From NCBI RefSeq assembly GCF_023375815.1, contig NZ_CP067412.1:4898001-4962000 (forward strand): DNA of 64,000 nucleotides, in the 5' to 3' direction. Under the pieces are notes generated by a model, which searched no databases, had not been told where the DNA came from, and saw only the letters and a program-made list of their open reading frames with translations. A program made the translations under genes and the position numbers. Source of the DNA: Pseudomonas sp. HS6. Its GTDB lineage: Bacteria; Pseudomonadota; Gammaproteobacteria; Pseudomonadales; Pseudomonadaceae. This document shows positions 34,216 through 42,954 of this stretch, piece by piece; the first letter of the stretch is position 1; every line of letters starts with the position of its first letter.

Positions 34216-35026
34216 CCTGACCCGCGATGAAGACCTGCTGCGCCCTGAGTTGTGCCCCGCCGATATCCTCGCCCTGGCTCATGACCGCAGTTACATCGAA
34301 CGCTACATGAGTGGCGAGCTGTCCCGCGAAGACCAGCGGCGCCTCGGCCTGCCGTGGAACGAAGCGCTGGCGCGACGCACCGTGCGGGCGGTCGGCGGTT
34401 CGATCCTGGCGGCAGAGAAAGCGCTGGAACATGGTCTGGCCTGTCACCTCGCTGGCGGCACTCATCACGCCCACTACGACTATCCCGCCGGGTTCTGCAT
34501 CTTCAATGACCTGGCGATCATCAGTCACTACCTGCTGCAAAGTGGCCGGGTGAACCGCGTGCTGATCTTCGATTGCGACGTGCATCAGGGCGACGGCACT
34601 GCACGGATTCTGCACAACACCCCGGAAGCGATCACCGTTTCCCTGCACTGCGAAAAGAACTTTCCTGCACGCAAAGCCGAAAGCGACTGGGATATTCCGC
34701 TGCCCAACGGCATGGGCGACGCCGATTACCTGAAAGTGGTCGACGATGCACTCAACTATCTGCTGCCGCTGTATCAGCCGGATCTGGTGCTATACGACGC
34801 TGGTGTCGACGTGCACAAGGACGACGCCCTCGGCTATCTGCAACTGACCGACGAAGGTGTTGCCGCCCGCGACGAAAGCGTGATGCGCCACTGCCTGGGT
34901 CGCGACATCCCGGTCGTCGGCGTGATCGGCGGCGGTTACAGCAAGGATCGCCACGCCCTCGCCCGCCGCCACGGCATCCTGCATCACAGCGCGCAGCGCG
35001 TCTGGCAGTCATCCGGTTGTCATTGA
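34190..35026 (+). pseudogene. 3' part of histone-deacetylase-family gene, fused to an element-derived start
   Basis: This holds 278 host codons with all catalytic motifs of the deacetylase/amidohydrolase fold: GGTHHAHYDYPAGFCIFND, FDCDVHQGDGT (zinc Asp and His), YDAGVDVHKDD (zinc Asp) and GGGYSKD. The first 28 residues lie at 27250-27335, on the other side of the element. The frame continues leftwards into the element to an ATG at 34076, which would give a 316-residue chimera with 38 foreign N-terminal residues. Whether that is expressed or folds is unknown; the lost HRFPM segment is conserved in the family. Confidence 0.85.
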
Positions 35027-35160
35027 GTTGTGCTGCGTTACCCACAATGGCTGTGGAACGGCCTGTGGATAACCTGAGCGAAAGGGACTACAGCCCACGC
35101 TGAACATGGCCTGCAGCAAGCTGGTTATTTTTTGATCAGACCTTTAGATCATCACAAATC

Positions 35161-35264
35161 CCTGTGGGAGCGAGCTTCGTCCGGGCGGCGATCCGACGAT
35201 GGCGTCAGCACATTCAACATTTAACTGAATGACTCACCGCTTTCGCGAGCAAGCTCGCTCCCAC
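35161..35264. repeat. REP pair (inverted)
   Basis: TGTGGGAGCGAGCTTCG near 35163 and its reverse-type partner CGCGAGCAAGCTCGCTCCCA near 35244 form a typical Pseudomonas REP doublet between the deacetylase-family and flavoprotein genes. The rest of the 294-bp gap is featureless. Confidence 0.85.
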
Positions 35265-35320
35265 CCAGTGACTGCGCTGTTAGAATGCGCGCCATATTTC
35301 GTCAGACCGCAGCGCACGCC

Positions 35321-36562
35321 ATGACCCAGACTTCCGCCGCCCTTCCCGCCCACGTCGCCATCATCGGCGGTGGCCCCGCCGGCCTGATGGCCGCCGAAGT
35401 GCTGAGCCAGGCTGGAGTCCGCGTCGATCTGTACGACGGCATGCCCTCGGTGGGCCGCAAGTTCCTGCTGGCCGGGGTCGGCGGCATGAATATCACTCAC
35501 TCCGAAGCCTACCCGGCGTTCCTCTCGCGCTACGCCGAACGCGCCCCGAACATCGCCCCGCTGCTGCGCGCATTTGACGCCGACGCACTGTGCCGCTGGA
35601 TTCACGAACTGGGCATCGAAACCTTCATCGGCAGCTCCGGCCGGGTGTTCCCCACAGACATGAAAGCCGCGCCATTGCTGCGCGCCTGGCTCAAGCGCCT
35701 GCGCGACAGCGGCGTGGTTATCCACACCCGCCACCGCTGGCTCGGCTGGGATGAAAACGGCGCGTTGCGCATCGACAGCCCGGAAGGCGAGAAAACCCTC
35801 AATCCCGACGCCACCCTGCTGGCCCTCGGCGGTGGCAGTTGGTCGCGGCTGGGCTCCGACGGCGCGTGGATGCTGCCGCTGGAGCAACGCGGCGTAGGAC
35901 TGGCGCCGTTACAGCCGAGCAATTGCGGCTTCGAGGTGCAGGCCTGGAGCGAAGTGATGGTCAGCAAATTCGCCGGCGCGCCGCTGAAAAATATCGCCAT
36001 CGGTTTGAACGACGATGTTCCGCGTCTGGGTGAATGCGTGATCACTGCGACCGGAATCGAGGGCAGTTTGATTTACGCGCTCTCAGCACCGATTCGTGAG
36101 GCGATCAATGTGCACGGTACAGCAACTATTCACATCGACCTCCTGCCCGGCCGACCTGTGGATAAATTGCAGACGGCGTTGAGCAAACCTCGGGGTTCGC
36201 GCTCGATGGCCAAGCATCTGCACAGTCAGGTCGGGATTGATGGGGTGAAAGCGGCGCTGTTGCGTGAACTCACTGATGCCGCAACCTTTGCCGATCCGGC
36301 GCTGCTGGCCCGGGCGATCAAGGCCTTGCCGCTGACGCTGGTGAAAACCCGTCCGCTGGACGAAGCGATCAGCAGTGCCGGTGGCGTGACGTTCGAGGCG
36401 ATGGATGAGCGGCTGATGCTCAAGGCGTTGCCGGGGGTGTTTTGTGCGGGGGAGATGCTGGATTGGGAAGCGCCGACGGGGGGGTATTTGCTGACGGCTT
36501 GTTTTGCCAGTGGGCGGGCGGCAGGTCTTGGAGTTTTGGAGTGGTTAAGACGGGAGATTTGA
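35321..36562 (+). CDS. FAD-dependent oxidoreductase, HI0933/TIGR03862 family
   Basis: This 413-residue flavoprotein has an N-terminal dinucleotide-binding motif AIIGGGPAGLMAAE (about 12-25). The family motif GRKFLLAGVGGMNITHSE (about 46-63) follows, and the C-terminal CAGEMLDWEAPTGGYLLTACFASGRAAG (about 376-403) closes the FAD site. The ATG at 35321 was chosen because it lies next to the Rossmann motif; an upstream start adds 12 atypical residues. Its physiological reaction is not known. Confidence 0.9.
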   Translation: MTQTSAALPAHVAIIGGGPAGLMAAEVLSQAGVRVDLYDGMPSVGRKFLLAGVGGMNITHSEAYPAFLSRYAERAPNIAPLLRAFDADALCRWIHELGIETFIGSSGRVFPTDMKAAPLLRAWLKRLRDSGVVIHTRHRWLGWDENGALRIDSPEGEKTLNPDATLLALGGGSWSRLGSDGAWMLPLEQRGVGLAPLQPSNCGFEVQAWSEVMVSKFAGAPLKNIAIGLNDDVPRLGECVITATGIEGSLIYALSAPIREAINVHGTATIHIDLLPGRPVDKLQTALSKPRGSRSMAKHLHSQVGIDGVKAALLRELTDAATFADPALLARAIKALPLTLVKTRPLDEAISSAGGVTFEAMDERLMLKALPGVFCAGEMLDWEAPTGGYLLTACFASGRAAGLGVLEWLRREI

Positions 36563-36571
36563 GTCGTCCCC

Positions 36572-36910
36572 CCTTCACCCTCACCCCCGCCCTCTCCCGG
36601 AGGGAGAGGGAGCCGACCGAGGTGTCAGGCGTCATCCATCGACCTGAAAGACCGAGTCGATTATGGATTCGGGAAAGCAGGATCAGGTCGGCGCATCTCT
36701 GAAGCATCCCCCCATCAGTCCCCTTCCCTCAGAGAGAGCCGACCGAGGTGTCTGGCGTCCGACATCGACCTGAAAGACCGAGTCGATTATGGATTCAGCG
36801 ATCGAGTGCTTTTAAAAACCTGAGTTCGAATCGATATTTCAGGTCGGCGTAATTCGTAAAAACAACCCCGTCAGTCCCCTCTCCCTTTGGGAGAGGGTTA
36901 GGGTGAGGGG
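36572..36910. repeat. Composite intergenic repeat (copy 1)
   Basis: This 340-bp gap between the flavoprotein and rhlE genes carries CCCTCTCCC/GGGAGAGGG hairpins and two copies of a 34-bp unit (CATCGACCTGAAAG...GATTATGGATTC) at 36637-36670 and 36763-36796. AGGTCGGCGTAATTCGTAAA lies at 36841. The same modules recur at 57351-57560. The hairpin at about 36877-36901, before rhlE's end, may also terminate rhlE transcription. Confidence 0.75.
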
Positions 36911-36920
36911 CTTTTGATCT

Positions 36921-38258
36921 TTAAGGCTTACGCTTACGCGGCCCAGTATTGAACACCGGCACCTTGCGCACAGGCTTGATCGCCACCTCCGGCGCCGGGG
37001 TGTCCCCGCTGTCCACCCACTTGCCCAGATTGCGCTTGCCGCCACCCCCGGAAGCTTTCGGCTTCTTCGGTTTCTTCGGCTTCTTGATCACCTGACCACT
37101 GGCATCAGTGTCCGGCACACGGTGCTCCGGCACGAAGTCCGGCTCAACTTCACGCTTCAAGGTGGCTCGGGTCAACGTTTCAATCGCCGACAACATGTTC
37201 ACTTCATCAGCACACACCAGCGAAATAGCCTCACCGGTTGCGCCCGCGCGGCCGGTCCGGCCGATACGGTGGATGTAATCCTCGGCAACGATCGGCAGAT
37301 CAAAGTTGACCACCAGCGGCAGGTCTTCGATATCCAGACCACGAGCAGCAACATCGGTCGCCACCAGAATCTGTACTTCACTGGCCTTGAACCGATCCAG
37401 CGCACGCTGACGGGTCGCTTGCGGCTTGTCGCCGTGGATGCCGTCGGCATTCACGCCCAGGCCCTGGAGTTTTTCAACCAGCGCGTCCACGCCATTGCGG
37501 GTCTTGGCGAACACCAGCACCTGCTTCCACTTGTTCTTGCGCATCAGGTGCACGAACAGTTCCGGCTTGCGCTTCTTGTCCACCGTCACCACCCACTGCT
37601 TGACGGTGTTGGCGGCAACGTTGCGCGGGCTGACTTCGATGCTCAGCGGATCGTTGAGCATCTGCCCGGCCAGCAGGCGGATGTCATCGGAGAAGGTCGC
37701 GGAGAACAGCAACGTCTGACGTTTCTTCGGCAGCGCGCGGTAAATGTTCGCCAGCTCTTCGGAAAAGCCCAGGTCGAGCATGCGGTCGGCTTCGTCGAGC
37801 ACCAGGGTTTGCAACTGATTGAATTTCAGCGCCTTCTGGCGGAACAGGTCGAGCAAGCGGCCCGGGGTCGCCACCAACAGATCAACGCCACCGCGCAGCT
37901 TCATCATTTGCGGGTTGATGCTGACGCCGCCGTACACCGCGTAAGTGCGCAACGGCAGGTTTTCGGCGTATTGGCGCACGGCTTCGTGGACTTGCTCGGC
38001 CAGCTCGCGGGTCGGCACCAGGATCAATGCGCGCACCGAGTTGGCAGCGACTTTCGGCCCTTCCATGCTCAGCAGCTGCAACAGCGGCAAAGCGAAACCG
38101 GCGGTCTTGCCGGTGCCGGTCTGGGCCGCGGCCATCAGGTCGCGACTGGCCAGCACAGCGGGAATGGCTTGCGCCTGCACCGGCGTCGGGGTCTGGTAGC
38201 CGAGCTTCTCGAGGGAGCGCAGCAAGGGTTCGATCAAGCCAAGGGTGGCGAAAGTCAT
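36921..38258 (-). CDS. rhlE: DEAD-box RNA helicase RhlE
   Basis: The 445-residue protein has two RecA-like domains with the Q motif (YQTPTPVQAQAIP), motif I AAQTGTGKT (about 45-53), DEAD (VLDEADRML, near 150), SAT (LFSATF) and HRIGRTGRAG (near 328). The basic C-terminal tail (KKPKKPKKPK, then Gly-rich) is typical of RhlE-type helicases that remodel ribosome precursors and mRNA. The ATG at 38258 gives the family start MTFATLGLIEPLLRSL. Confidence 0.94.
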   Translation of the reverse strand: MTFATLGLIEPLLRSLEKLGYQTPTPVQAQAIPAVLASRDLMAAAQTGTGKTAGFALPLLQLLSMEGPKVAANSVRALILVPTRELAEQVHEAVRQYAENLPLRTYAVYGGVSINPQMMKLRGGVDLLVATPGRLLDLFRQKALKFNQLQTLVLDEADRMLDLGFSEELANIYRALPKKRQTLLFSATFSDDIRLLAGQMLNDPLSIEVSPRNVAANTVKQWVVTVDKKRKPELFVHLMRKNKWKQVLVFAKTRNGVDALVEKLQGLGVNADGIHGDKPQATRQRALDRFKASEVQILVATDVAARGLDIEDLPLVVNFDLPIVAEDYIHRIGRTGRAGATGEAISLVCADEVNMLSAIETLTRATLKREVEPDFVPEHRVPDTDASGQVIKKPKKPKKPKASGGGGKRNLGKWVDSGDTPAPEVAIKPVRKVPVFNTGPRKRKP

Positions 38259-38310
38259 GGGAGTACCGTAGGAAAAATCAGAGCAAGTGTGCGATGGCGC
38301 GCAGTTTACC

Positions 38311-39261
38311 CTAATTCGCACGTTGCTCCGTCGCAATGGCCTTCGCTGCGGCAGCAGGCTCGCTGACCACCGGAAGCTGCCGTGGGCGGCGCCACTGCGG
38401 CAGACCGATCAGCACCACCGCGCCGATGATCACCAGCATCGCCAACGCCTCCTCGATCCCGATGGTCTCGCCGACAAACACGATCCCCAGCAACACCGCC
38501 ACCGCCGGGTTCACATAGGCATAACTGGTGGCCGCCGCCGGACGAACGTTTTTCAACAGGTACATGTAGGCGTTGAAAGCGATGATCGAGCCGAAGAAGA
38601 TCAGGTACGCCAGCGCCAGCCAGCCTTCCAGCGGCGGCATGGCCTGCAAATGTTCACCACTGGCCGCGCTGCCGATCAGCAGCACCACGCCGCCCACCAG
38701 CATTTCCACGGCACTGGCCATCGCGCCCTGAGGCAACGGCAGGTGTTTGCTCCAGACCGAGCCGAACGCCCAGCTCGCCGCCGCGAAAATCAGCAGCGCC
38801 GCACCCAGCGGGCTCGATTGCAGGTTGGAGCCCATGTTCAGCATCGCGATGCCGATAATCCCCATCGCCACCCCGGCCCATTCCAGACGGGTGTTTCGTG
38901 CGCCCCAGAAATAACCGCAAAGCAAAGTGAACAACGGCACCGTAGCCACCGCCAGCGCCGCGACACCCGACGCCACGCCGCTGTGCTCGGCCAGCGTCAC
39001 CGCGCCGTTACCGAAGCTGAGCAGCAGAATCCCGATCATCCCCGCCGCTTTCCACTGCGCCCAGGTCGGCGCCGGTGCCCCGCGCCAGCGCAGGAACGCA
39101 TACATCAGGCTGCCGGCAATCACGAAGCGCACACCGCCGAGCATCAGCGGCGGCCAGTATTCGACGCCGATGCGGATCACCAGATAGGTCGATCCCCATA
39201 TCACGTACAACGCAAAAAACGCGGCGATCAGCGGCAAGGAAAAACGGCGCACGGCAGACAT
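38311..39261 (-). CDS. EamA-family exporter, YedA-like
   Basis: This 316-residue protein has ten predicted membrane helices in two EamA repeats. The family signature ALYVIWGSTYLVIRIGVEYWPP lies at about 17-38 and SYAYVNPAVAVLLG at about 246-259. It is like E. coli YedA, a putative amino-acid or metabolite exporter. The ATG at 39261 was chosen. The Lrp-type regulator gene diverges from it 160 bp away, an arrangement usual for Lrp-controlled exporters. Confidence 0.87.
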   Translation of the reverse strand: MSAVRRFSLPLIAAFFALYVIWGSTYLVIRIGVEYWPPLMLGGVRFVIAGSLMYAFLRWRGAPAPTWAQWKAAGMIGILLLSFGNGAVTLAEHSGVASGVAALAVATVPLFTLLCGYFWGARNTRLEWAGVAMGIIGIAMLNMGSNLQSSPLGAALLIFAAASWAFGSVWSKHLPLPQGAMASAVEMLVGGVVLLIGSAASGEHLQAMPPLEGWLALAYLIFFGSIIAFNAYMYLLKNVRPAAATSYAYVNPAVAVLLGIVFVGETIGIEEALAMLVIIGAVVLIGLPQWRRPRQLPVVSEPAAAAKAIATEQRAN

Positions 39262-39424
39262 GAGACGACTCGACATCAAGGCAGGGAGACTGGTTATTCT
39301 AGAAAGGCCAACCGCTAAAAATAAGTTACAAAACCTGTTTATCGCGCCGGTACACTTTTGAAAACACGGAGATCGGCGGCCGATACCGCGATTTCGAAAG
39401 TCTGGCATTTTCAGGAGTCCGACC

Positions 39425-39880
39425 TTGGACAAATACGACCGCATGCTGCTCAGCGCCCTGCTCGAAAACGGTCGCGCGTCCTACGCCGACCTCGCCCGCA
39501 AAGTGAACCTCTCCGCCCCCGCCGTTGCCGAGCGCGTGGCCAAACTCGAGGCCAGCGGCGTCATCACCGGTTACTCGGCCAAGGTCGACATGGCCAAGCT
39601 CGGCCTGCCGATCCAGTGCGTCATCGAACTGCGCCTGAACCAGCACGGCAACCCGAAGGTGTACGACGAACTGATCAGAATTCCGCAACTGACCGAATGC
39701 CACCGCGTCACCGGCGACCCGTGCGTGATCATGCAGGCAGCCGTAGGCTCGATGACCGAACTGGAAGAGCTGATCAACCGGGTGGCGAAATTCGGGTTCA
39801 GCAAGACGTCGATCGTGTTGTCGAGTGCGATAGAGAAACGGGTGCCGCTCGGTCACATCGAAGGGAACGGCAAATCCTGA
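39425..39880 (+). CDS. Lrp/AsnC-family regulator (TTG start)
   Basis: The 151-residue protein has an N-terminal helix-turn-helix (about 5-55, SYADLARKVNLSAPAVAERVAKLEASGVI). A RAM/AsnC ligand domain follows (about 70-140, with CHRVTGDPCVIMQAAV). The start is TTG at 39425, supported by AGGAG 8 nt upstream and the standard MDKYDRMLLSALLENG start; the next ATG would cut the first helix. It is divergent from the EamA exporter and probably regulates it in response to an amino acid. Confidence 0.9.
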   Translation: MDKYDRMLLSALLENGRASYADLARKVNLSAPAVAERVAKLEASGVITGYSAKVDMAKLGLPIQCVIELRLNQHGNPKVYDELIRIPQLTECHRVTGDPCVIMQAAVGSMTELEELINRVAKFGFSKTSIVLSSAIEKRVPLGHIEGNGKS

Positions 39881-39892
39881 GGCGATGGTGAT

Positions 39893-39988
39893 CCCTGTGG
39901 GAGCGGGCTTGCCTGCGATGAGGCCGTCACATCCAACAATTTGGGTGACAGACAATACGCCATCGCGGGCAAGCCCGCTCCCACAGGG
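39893..39988. repeat. REP pair forming a near-perfect inverted repeat
   Basis: Arms at 39893-39920 and 39961-39988 (each 28 bp, starting CCCTGTGGGAGCGGGCTTGC) differ at one base. The doublet lies between the Lrp-type gene and the convergent exonuclease gene and may protect or end both transcripts. Confidence 0.9.
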
Positions 39989-40006
39989 AAATTCGTTTGC
40001 CTGAAA

Positions 40007-40633
40007 TCAGCGATAGCGTTGCAGGTGCTCGCCGACCTTGGCGGCCGGCACCTTCTGCAATTTGCACAGCAGGTCGTGCGATAGCTCCCGCACCCCATGC
40101 TTGCGCCGCAATTCATCCGCCAGATGCGCCAGCAAATTCGCCGCCATCTCCGCATCCGCCATCGCCCTGTGCGCCTGGCCGGTATGCGGCAGTTGGGCGA
40201 AGGTGGTGAGCGTGCCGAGCTTGTGGTTCGGCGCCGCTGGCATCAAACGGCGAGCCAGCAACAGCGAGCACGCAAAATTCTGCAAACGAGTACGTTTGAT
40301 CCGGCCCAGTTCAAAGTCCCAGAACTTCTGGTCGAAGGCGGCGTTGTGCGCCAGCAGCGGTGTGCAGCCGACGAATTCGTTGACTTCGTTCATCACCTGC
40401 TCGGCCGAGGGCGCGGTGCGCAGCATGGCGTTGCTGATGCCGGTGAGTTGTTCGATGAAGGCCGGGACGCGTACGCCCGCGTTCATCAGGCTCTGGTAAC
40501 GCTCGACGATGCGGCCGTTTTCCAGCATGACCACGGCAATTTCCGTGGCCCGGCAGCTGCTGCTCGGCGAGATGCCGGTGGTTTCAAAGTCGATGACTGC
40601 AATGCGTTCCAAACCGGGTGGTACTCCGTCCAA
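40007..40633 (-). CDS. DEDDh 3'-5' exonuclease, DNA polymerase III epsilon-like
   Basis: This 208-residue protein has ExoI VIDFETTGIS (about 13-22), ExoII LLAHNAAFDQKF (about 93-104) and ExoIII with HRAMADAE (about 154-161). All catalytic Asp/Glu and the His of the DEDDh class are therefore present. It lacks the polymerase-binding C-terminus of DnaQ, so it is more likely a stand-alone repair or RNA-processing exonuclease (RNase T/ExoX group). It lies in tandem with the NYN-domain gene. Confidence 0.88.
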   Translation of the reverse strand: MDGVPPGLERIAVIDFETTGISPSSSCRATEIAVVMLENGRIVERYQSLMNAGVRVPAFIEQLTGISNAMLRTAPSAEQVMNEVNEFVGCTPLLAHNAAFDQKFWDFELGRIKRTRLQNFACSLLLARRLMPAAPNHKLGTLTTFAQLPHTGQAHRAMADAEMAANLLAHLADELRRKHGVRELSHDLLCKLQKVPAAKVGEHLQRYR

Positions 40634-40652
40634 ATCAATTCTTGAGCAACGC

Positions 40653-41132
40653 TCAGTTTTTCAACAGCAGCGCGCCTTCGATCGGCACGTAACGGCTGGC
40701 GGCGCGGATCAGCGAGTTGGCGGTCAGGCCGGGGACGCCGTAGGCCACCGCTTGCACGCCGTGTTTATTGATGATGCGTTCGAGCAGCATGTCGAAGTCG
40801 CCATCACCGGAGGCCAGGACAATTTCGTCGACGTGGTCGGCGGCGTCCATGATGTCGAGGGTGATGCCCACGTCCCAGTCGCCCTTGGCCGAGCCGTCGC
40901 TGCGCTGGATGTAGGGTTTGAGTTTCACGGTGAAACCGAGGTTGCGCAGGATCTGCTGGAACTGCTGCTGTTTGCTGTCGCCCCGGTCGATCGCGTAGGC
41001 GTAGGCCTCGACTATCTGCCCGTGCTGGCTGACATCCGCCCACAGTGCCGCATAGTTGAAGTGGCAACCATAGGCCTGGCGCACGGTGTAGTAGAGGTTC
41101 TGCACATCGGCGAACACTGCGATTTTTTTCAC
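40653..41132 (-). CDS. NYN-domain (LabA/DUF88-like) protein
   Basis: The 159-residue protein is a PIN-like NYN domain with the conserved acidic residues in FADVQNLYY (about 7-15), KGDWDVGITLDIM (about 82-94) and ASGDGDFDMLLERI (about 106-119). Family members are presumed RNases. It precedes the exonuclease gene by 20 bp on the same strand, so the two nuclease-type proteins may be co-transcribed. Confidence 0.87.
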   Translation of the reverse strand: MKKIAVFADVQNLYYTVRQAYGCHFNYAALWADVSQHGQIVEAYAYAIDRGDSKQQQFQQILRNLGFTVKLKPYIQRSDGSAKGDWDVGITLDIMDAADHVDEIVLASGDGDFDMLLERIINKHGVQAVAYGVPGLTANSLIRAASRYVPIEGALLLKN

Positions 41133-41269
41133 CGGAGTTCCTGTGAGCGCTGACGCGCATGAGCCGGATCAGGCACCAGGCCCGAAAAAGGCGCTCAGTA
41201 TGCCAGCCCGAAGGAAGGTTCCGCGAATAATCGGCCCGGGGCGCTCAGGCGCCCCGGACGAATGGTGAA

Positions 41270-42028
41270 TCAGACGAAGGAATCGTCGTCATCGAAGAAC
41301 GACGAGTTGTCATCGCTGTAGTCGGTGTCGGTGAAGCCACCCTGGTTGTTGCCGAAGGAGTCGTTGTTGGCCATGCGCTGGTCGTCGCCCCAACCGTTAT
41401 TACCCTGGTCGGCCACTTGCGCAGGCTCTTCCTTGATCACTTCGACGATTTCTTCCGGCTGCTGGTTGTGATGGAACAGGCTGCTGATGCCTTGTGCCAG
41501 CATCACGCCACCTGCCACACCCGCTGCGGTTTTCAGGGCGCCGCCGAGGAAGCTGCTGCCCGCCGCCGGGGCCGCTTGTTGCTGACCATAACCCGGTGGT
41601 GGCGCGCCGAAGTTCTGTTGTGGCGCGGGTGCACCGAAGTTCTGTTGCGGTGCCGGTTCACGCCAGCCGCCAGTGGACGCCGGGGCGCTTTGGGTCGGCG
41701 CCGGGCGCGGGCTGCTGCCGCCGAAGATGCTCGACAGGAAACCACCGCCGCTCGGCGCCGGGGCTGCGCTTTGCGCCTTGGCCGATTGCAGTTCGGCTTG
41801 CAGTTGCTGAACCTGTTGAGTCAGTTGTTTGTTCTGTTCGTCGAGGCTCTTGATCGCGGCCTCCTGCACCAGAATCGCCTGGGTCATGAAATAGCCTGCG
41901 GCCGGTTGGCGCGTCAGGTGTTCCTTGATCCGCGCCTCAGCCAGGGCGTCGCGCGGGGCTGCCTCCGTTTCGGCCTGTTGCAGCCGGGAAAACAGTCCAT
42001 CGATCAGGGTTTGCTCTTCGCTGTTCAT
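41270..42028 (-). CDS. DUF2076 domain-containing protein
   Basis: The 252-residue protein starts MNSEEQTLIDGLFSRLQQAE, the DUF2076 hallmark. A coiled coil follows (about 58-85), then a Pro/Gln/Gly-rich linker with tandem PQQNFGAP repeats (about 125-145), a hydrophobic GGALKTAAGVAGGVMLAQGI segment and a Gly/Asn/Asp-rich acidic tail ending DDDDSFV. It has been called a periplasmic ligand-binding sensor in databases, but no signal peptide is seen. Role unknown. A GC-rich hairpin lies in its 5' leader. Confidence 0.85.
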   Translation of the reverse strand: MNSEEQTLIDGLFSRLQQAETEAAPRDALAEARIKEHLTRQPAAGYFMTQAILVQEAAIKSLDEQNKQLTQQVQQLQAELQSAKAQSAAPAPSGGGFLSSIFGGSSPRPAPTQSAPASTGGWREPAPQQNFGAPAPQQNFGAPPPGYGQQQAAPAAGSSFLGGALKTAAGVAGGVMLAQGISSLFHHNQQPEEIVEVIKEEPAQVADQGNNGWGDDQRMANNDSFGNNQGGFTDTDYSDDNSSFFDDDDSFV

Positions 42029-42061
42029 GGCGACCTCGTAGATTGCCGGGGATAACGTTGC

Positions 42062-42082
42062 CCTCCTCCACGGTGGAGGAGG
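42062..42082. promoter_or_regulatory. Perfect GC-rich dyad in the DUF2076 5' leader
   Basis: CCTCCTCCAC and GTGGAGGAGG are exact complements separated by one base. The dyad is transcribed about 34 nt upstream of the DUF2076 start. It may be an RNA hairpin that occludes or mimics Shine-Dalgarno sequence, or a divergent terminator. Confidence 0.4.
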
Positions 42083-42206
42083 CGCACCTCTGTAATGGAG
42101 GCAGTGACAGAATGTTTCAATGGTCTTTACCGAACGTTTACGTTTGCGCCCGGCAGCACATCATCGGTTAAAGTGAGCCACTGTTTTTGACCTGCGATAC
42201 CGACTG

Positions 42207-42881
42207 ATGAATGCCTTCGATGTGCTGCGTGACTCGCTGTATTTCTTTAAACGCAATCTGGCGCGGATCGTCCAGCTGTGCCTGCCGCTGGTGATCTTCG
42301 AAGCCGCGCTGCAACAAGTGGTGGATCACACAACCGACCCGGACGGTTATTCGGCCATCAGCGTGATCGTCGGCCTGCTGGTTTATCCGCTGTACACCGC
42401 CGCGCTGATCCTGTTTCTCGACGCCCGCACCCGTGGCGAATCCCCGCAAACCCTCGATCTGCTGGCGATGTCGGCGCGCCTTTGGCCACGCTTTGCCGTG
42501 CTCACCGCGCTCAACACGCTGCTGATTCTGCTCGGGCTGTCCCTGTATTTCCTGCCAGGCCTGTGGCTGATGGTCACCCTGGCCTTCGGTGAATACCTGC
42601 TGGTGCTGCGCGGCTACGGCCCGTTGCAGGCCATGAAGGAAAGCCTGCGCCTGAGCCGTGGGCATTTCCTGCGGATTCTGGTGTGCATCCTCTGTGTGAT
42701 GGGGCCGCTGTGGCTGCTCAAGGGTTTGACCTTGCAGGTCTATCCCGATCCGCAGAATCCGTTGATCGCCGTGTTGATCGACAGCGGTCATAGCTTCCTG
42801 CAACTGTTTACCAGCGTGGTGCTGTTCCGCCTGTTCATGCTGATCAGCGAATTGCCCGACAAACGTGACGGAATAGTCTGA
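42207..42881 (+). CDS. YciC-family inner-membrane protein
   Basis: This 224-residue protein has about six membrane helices and the YciC (UPF0259) pattern: MNAFDVLRDSLYFFKRNLAR at the start, the LGLSLYFLPGLWLMVTLAFGEYLLVL middle and QAMKESLRLSRGHFLRI (about 141-157). Function unknown in the family. It is followed by the endonuclease/exonuclease/phosphatase gene on the same strand after 73 bp. Confidence 0.87.
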   Translation: MNAFDVLRDSLYFFKRNLARIVQLCLPLVIFEAALQQVVDHTTDPDGYSAISVIVGLLVYPLYTAALILFLDARTRGESPQTLDLLAMSARLWPRFAVLTALNTLLILLGLSLYFLPGLWLMVTLAFGEYLLVLRGYGPLQAMKESLRLSRGHFLRILVCILCVMGPLWLLKGLTLQVYPDPQNPLIAVLIDSGHSFLQLFTSVVLFRLFMLISELPDKRDGIV

Positions 42882-42954
42882 CCGCTCTGCGCTTGGGTGA
42901 TGCGGGGGTCTCGCGTATGCTCGGGACCACTTCCGTATCGCTATAAGCCGAGCC

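Noticed and set aside
35062..35070. TGTGGATAA, a perfect DnaA-box match after the deacetylase-family gene
   Set aside because: It is a single copy; other matches (for example near 16730, 24390 and 36160) lie inside genes. No AT-rich unwinding region or replication genes are nearby.
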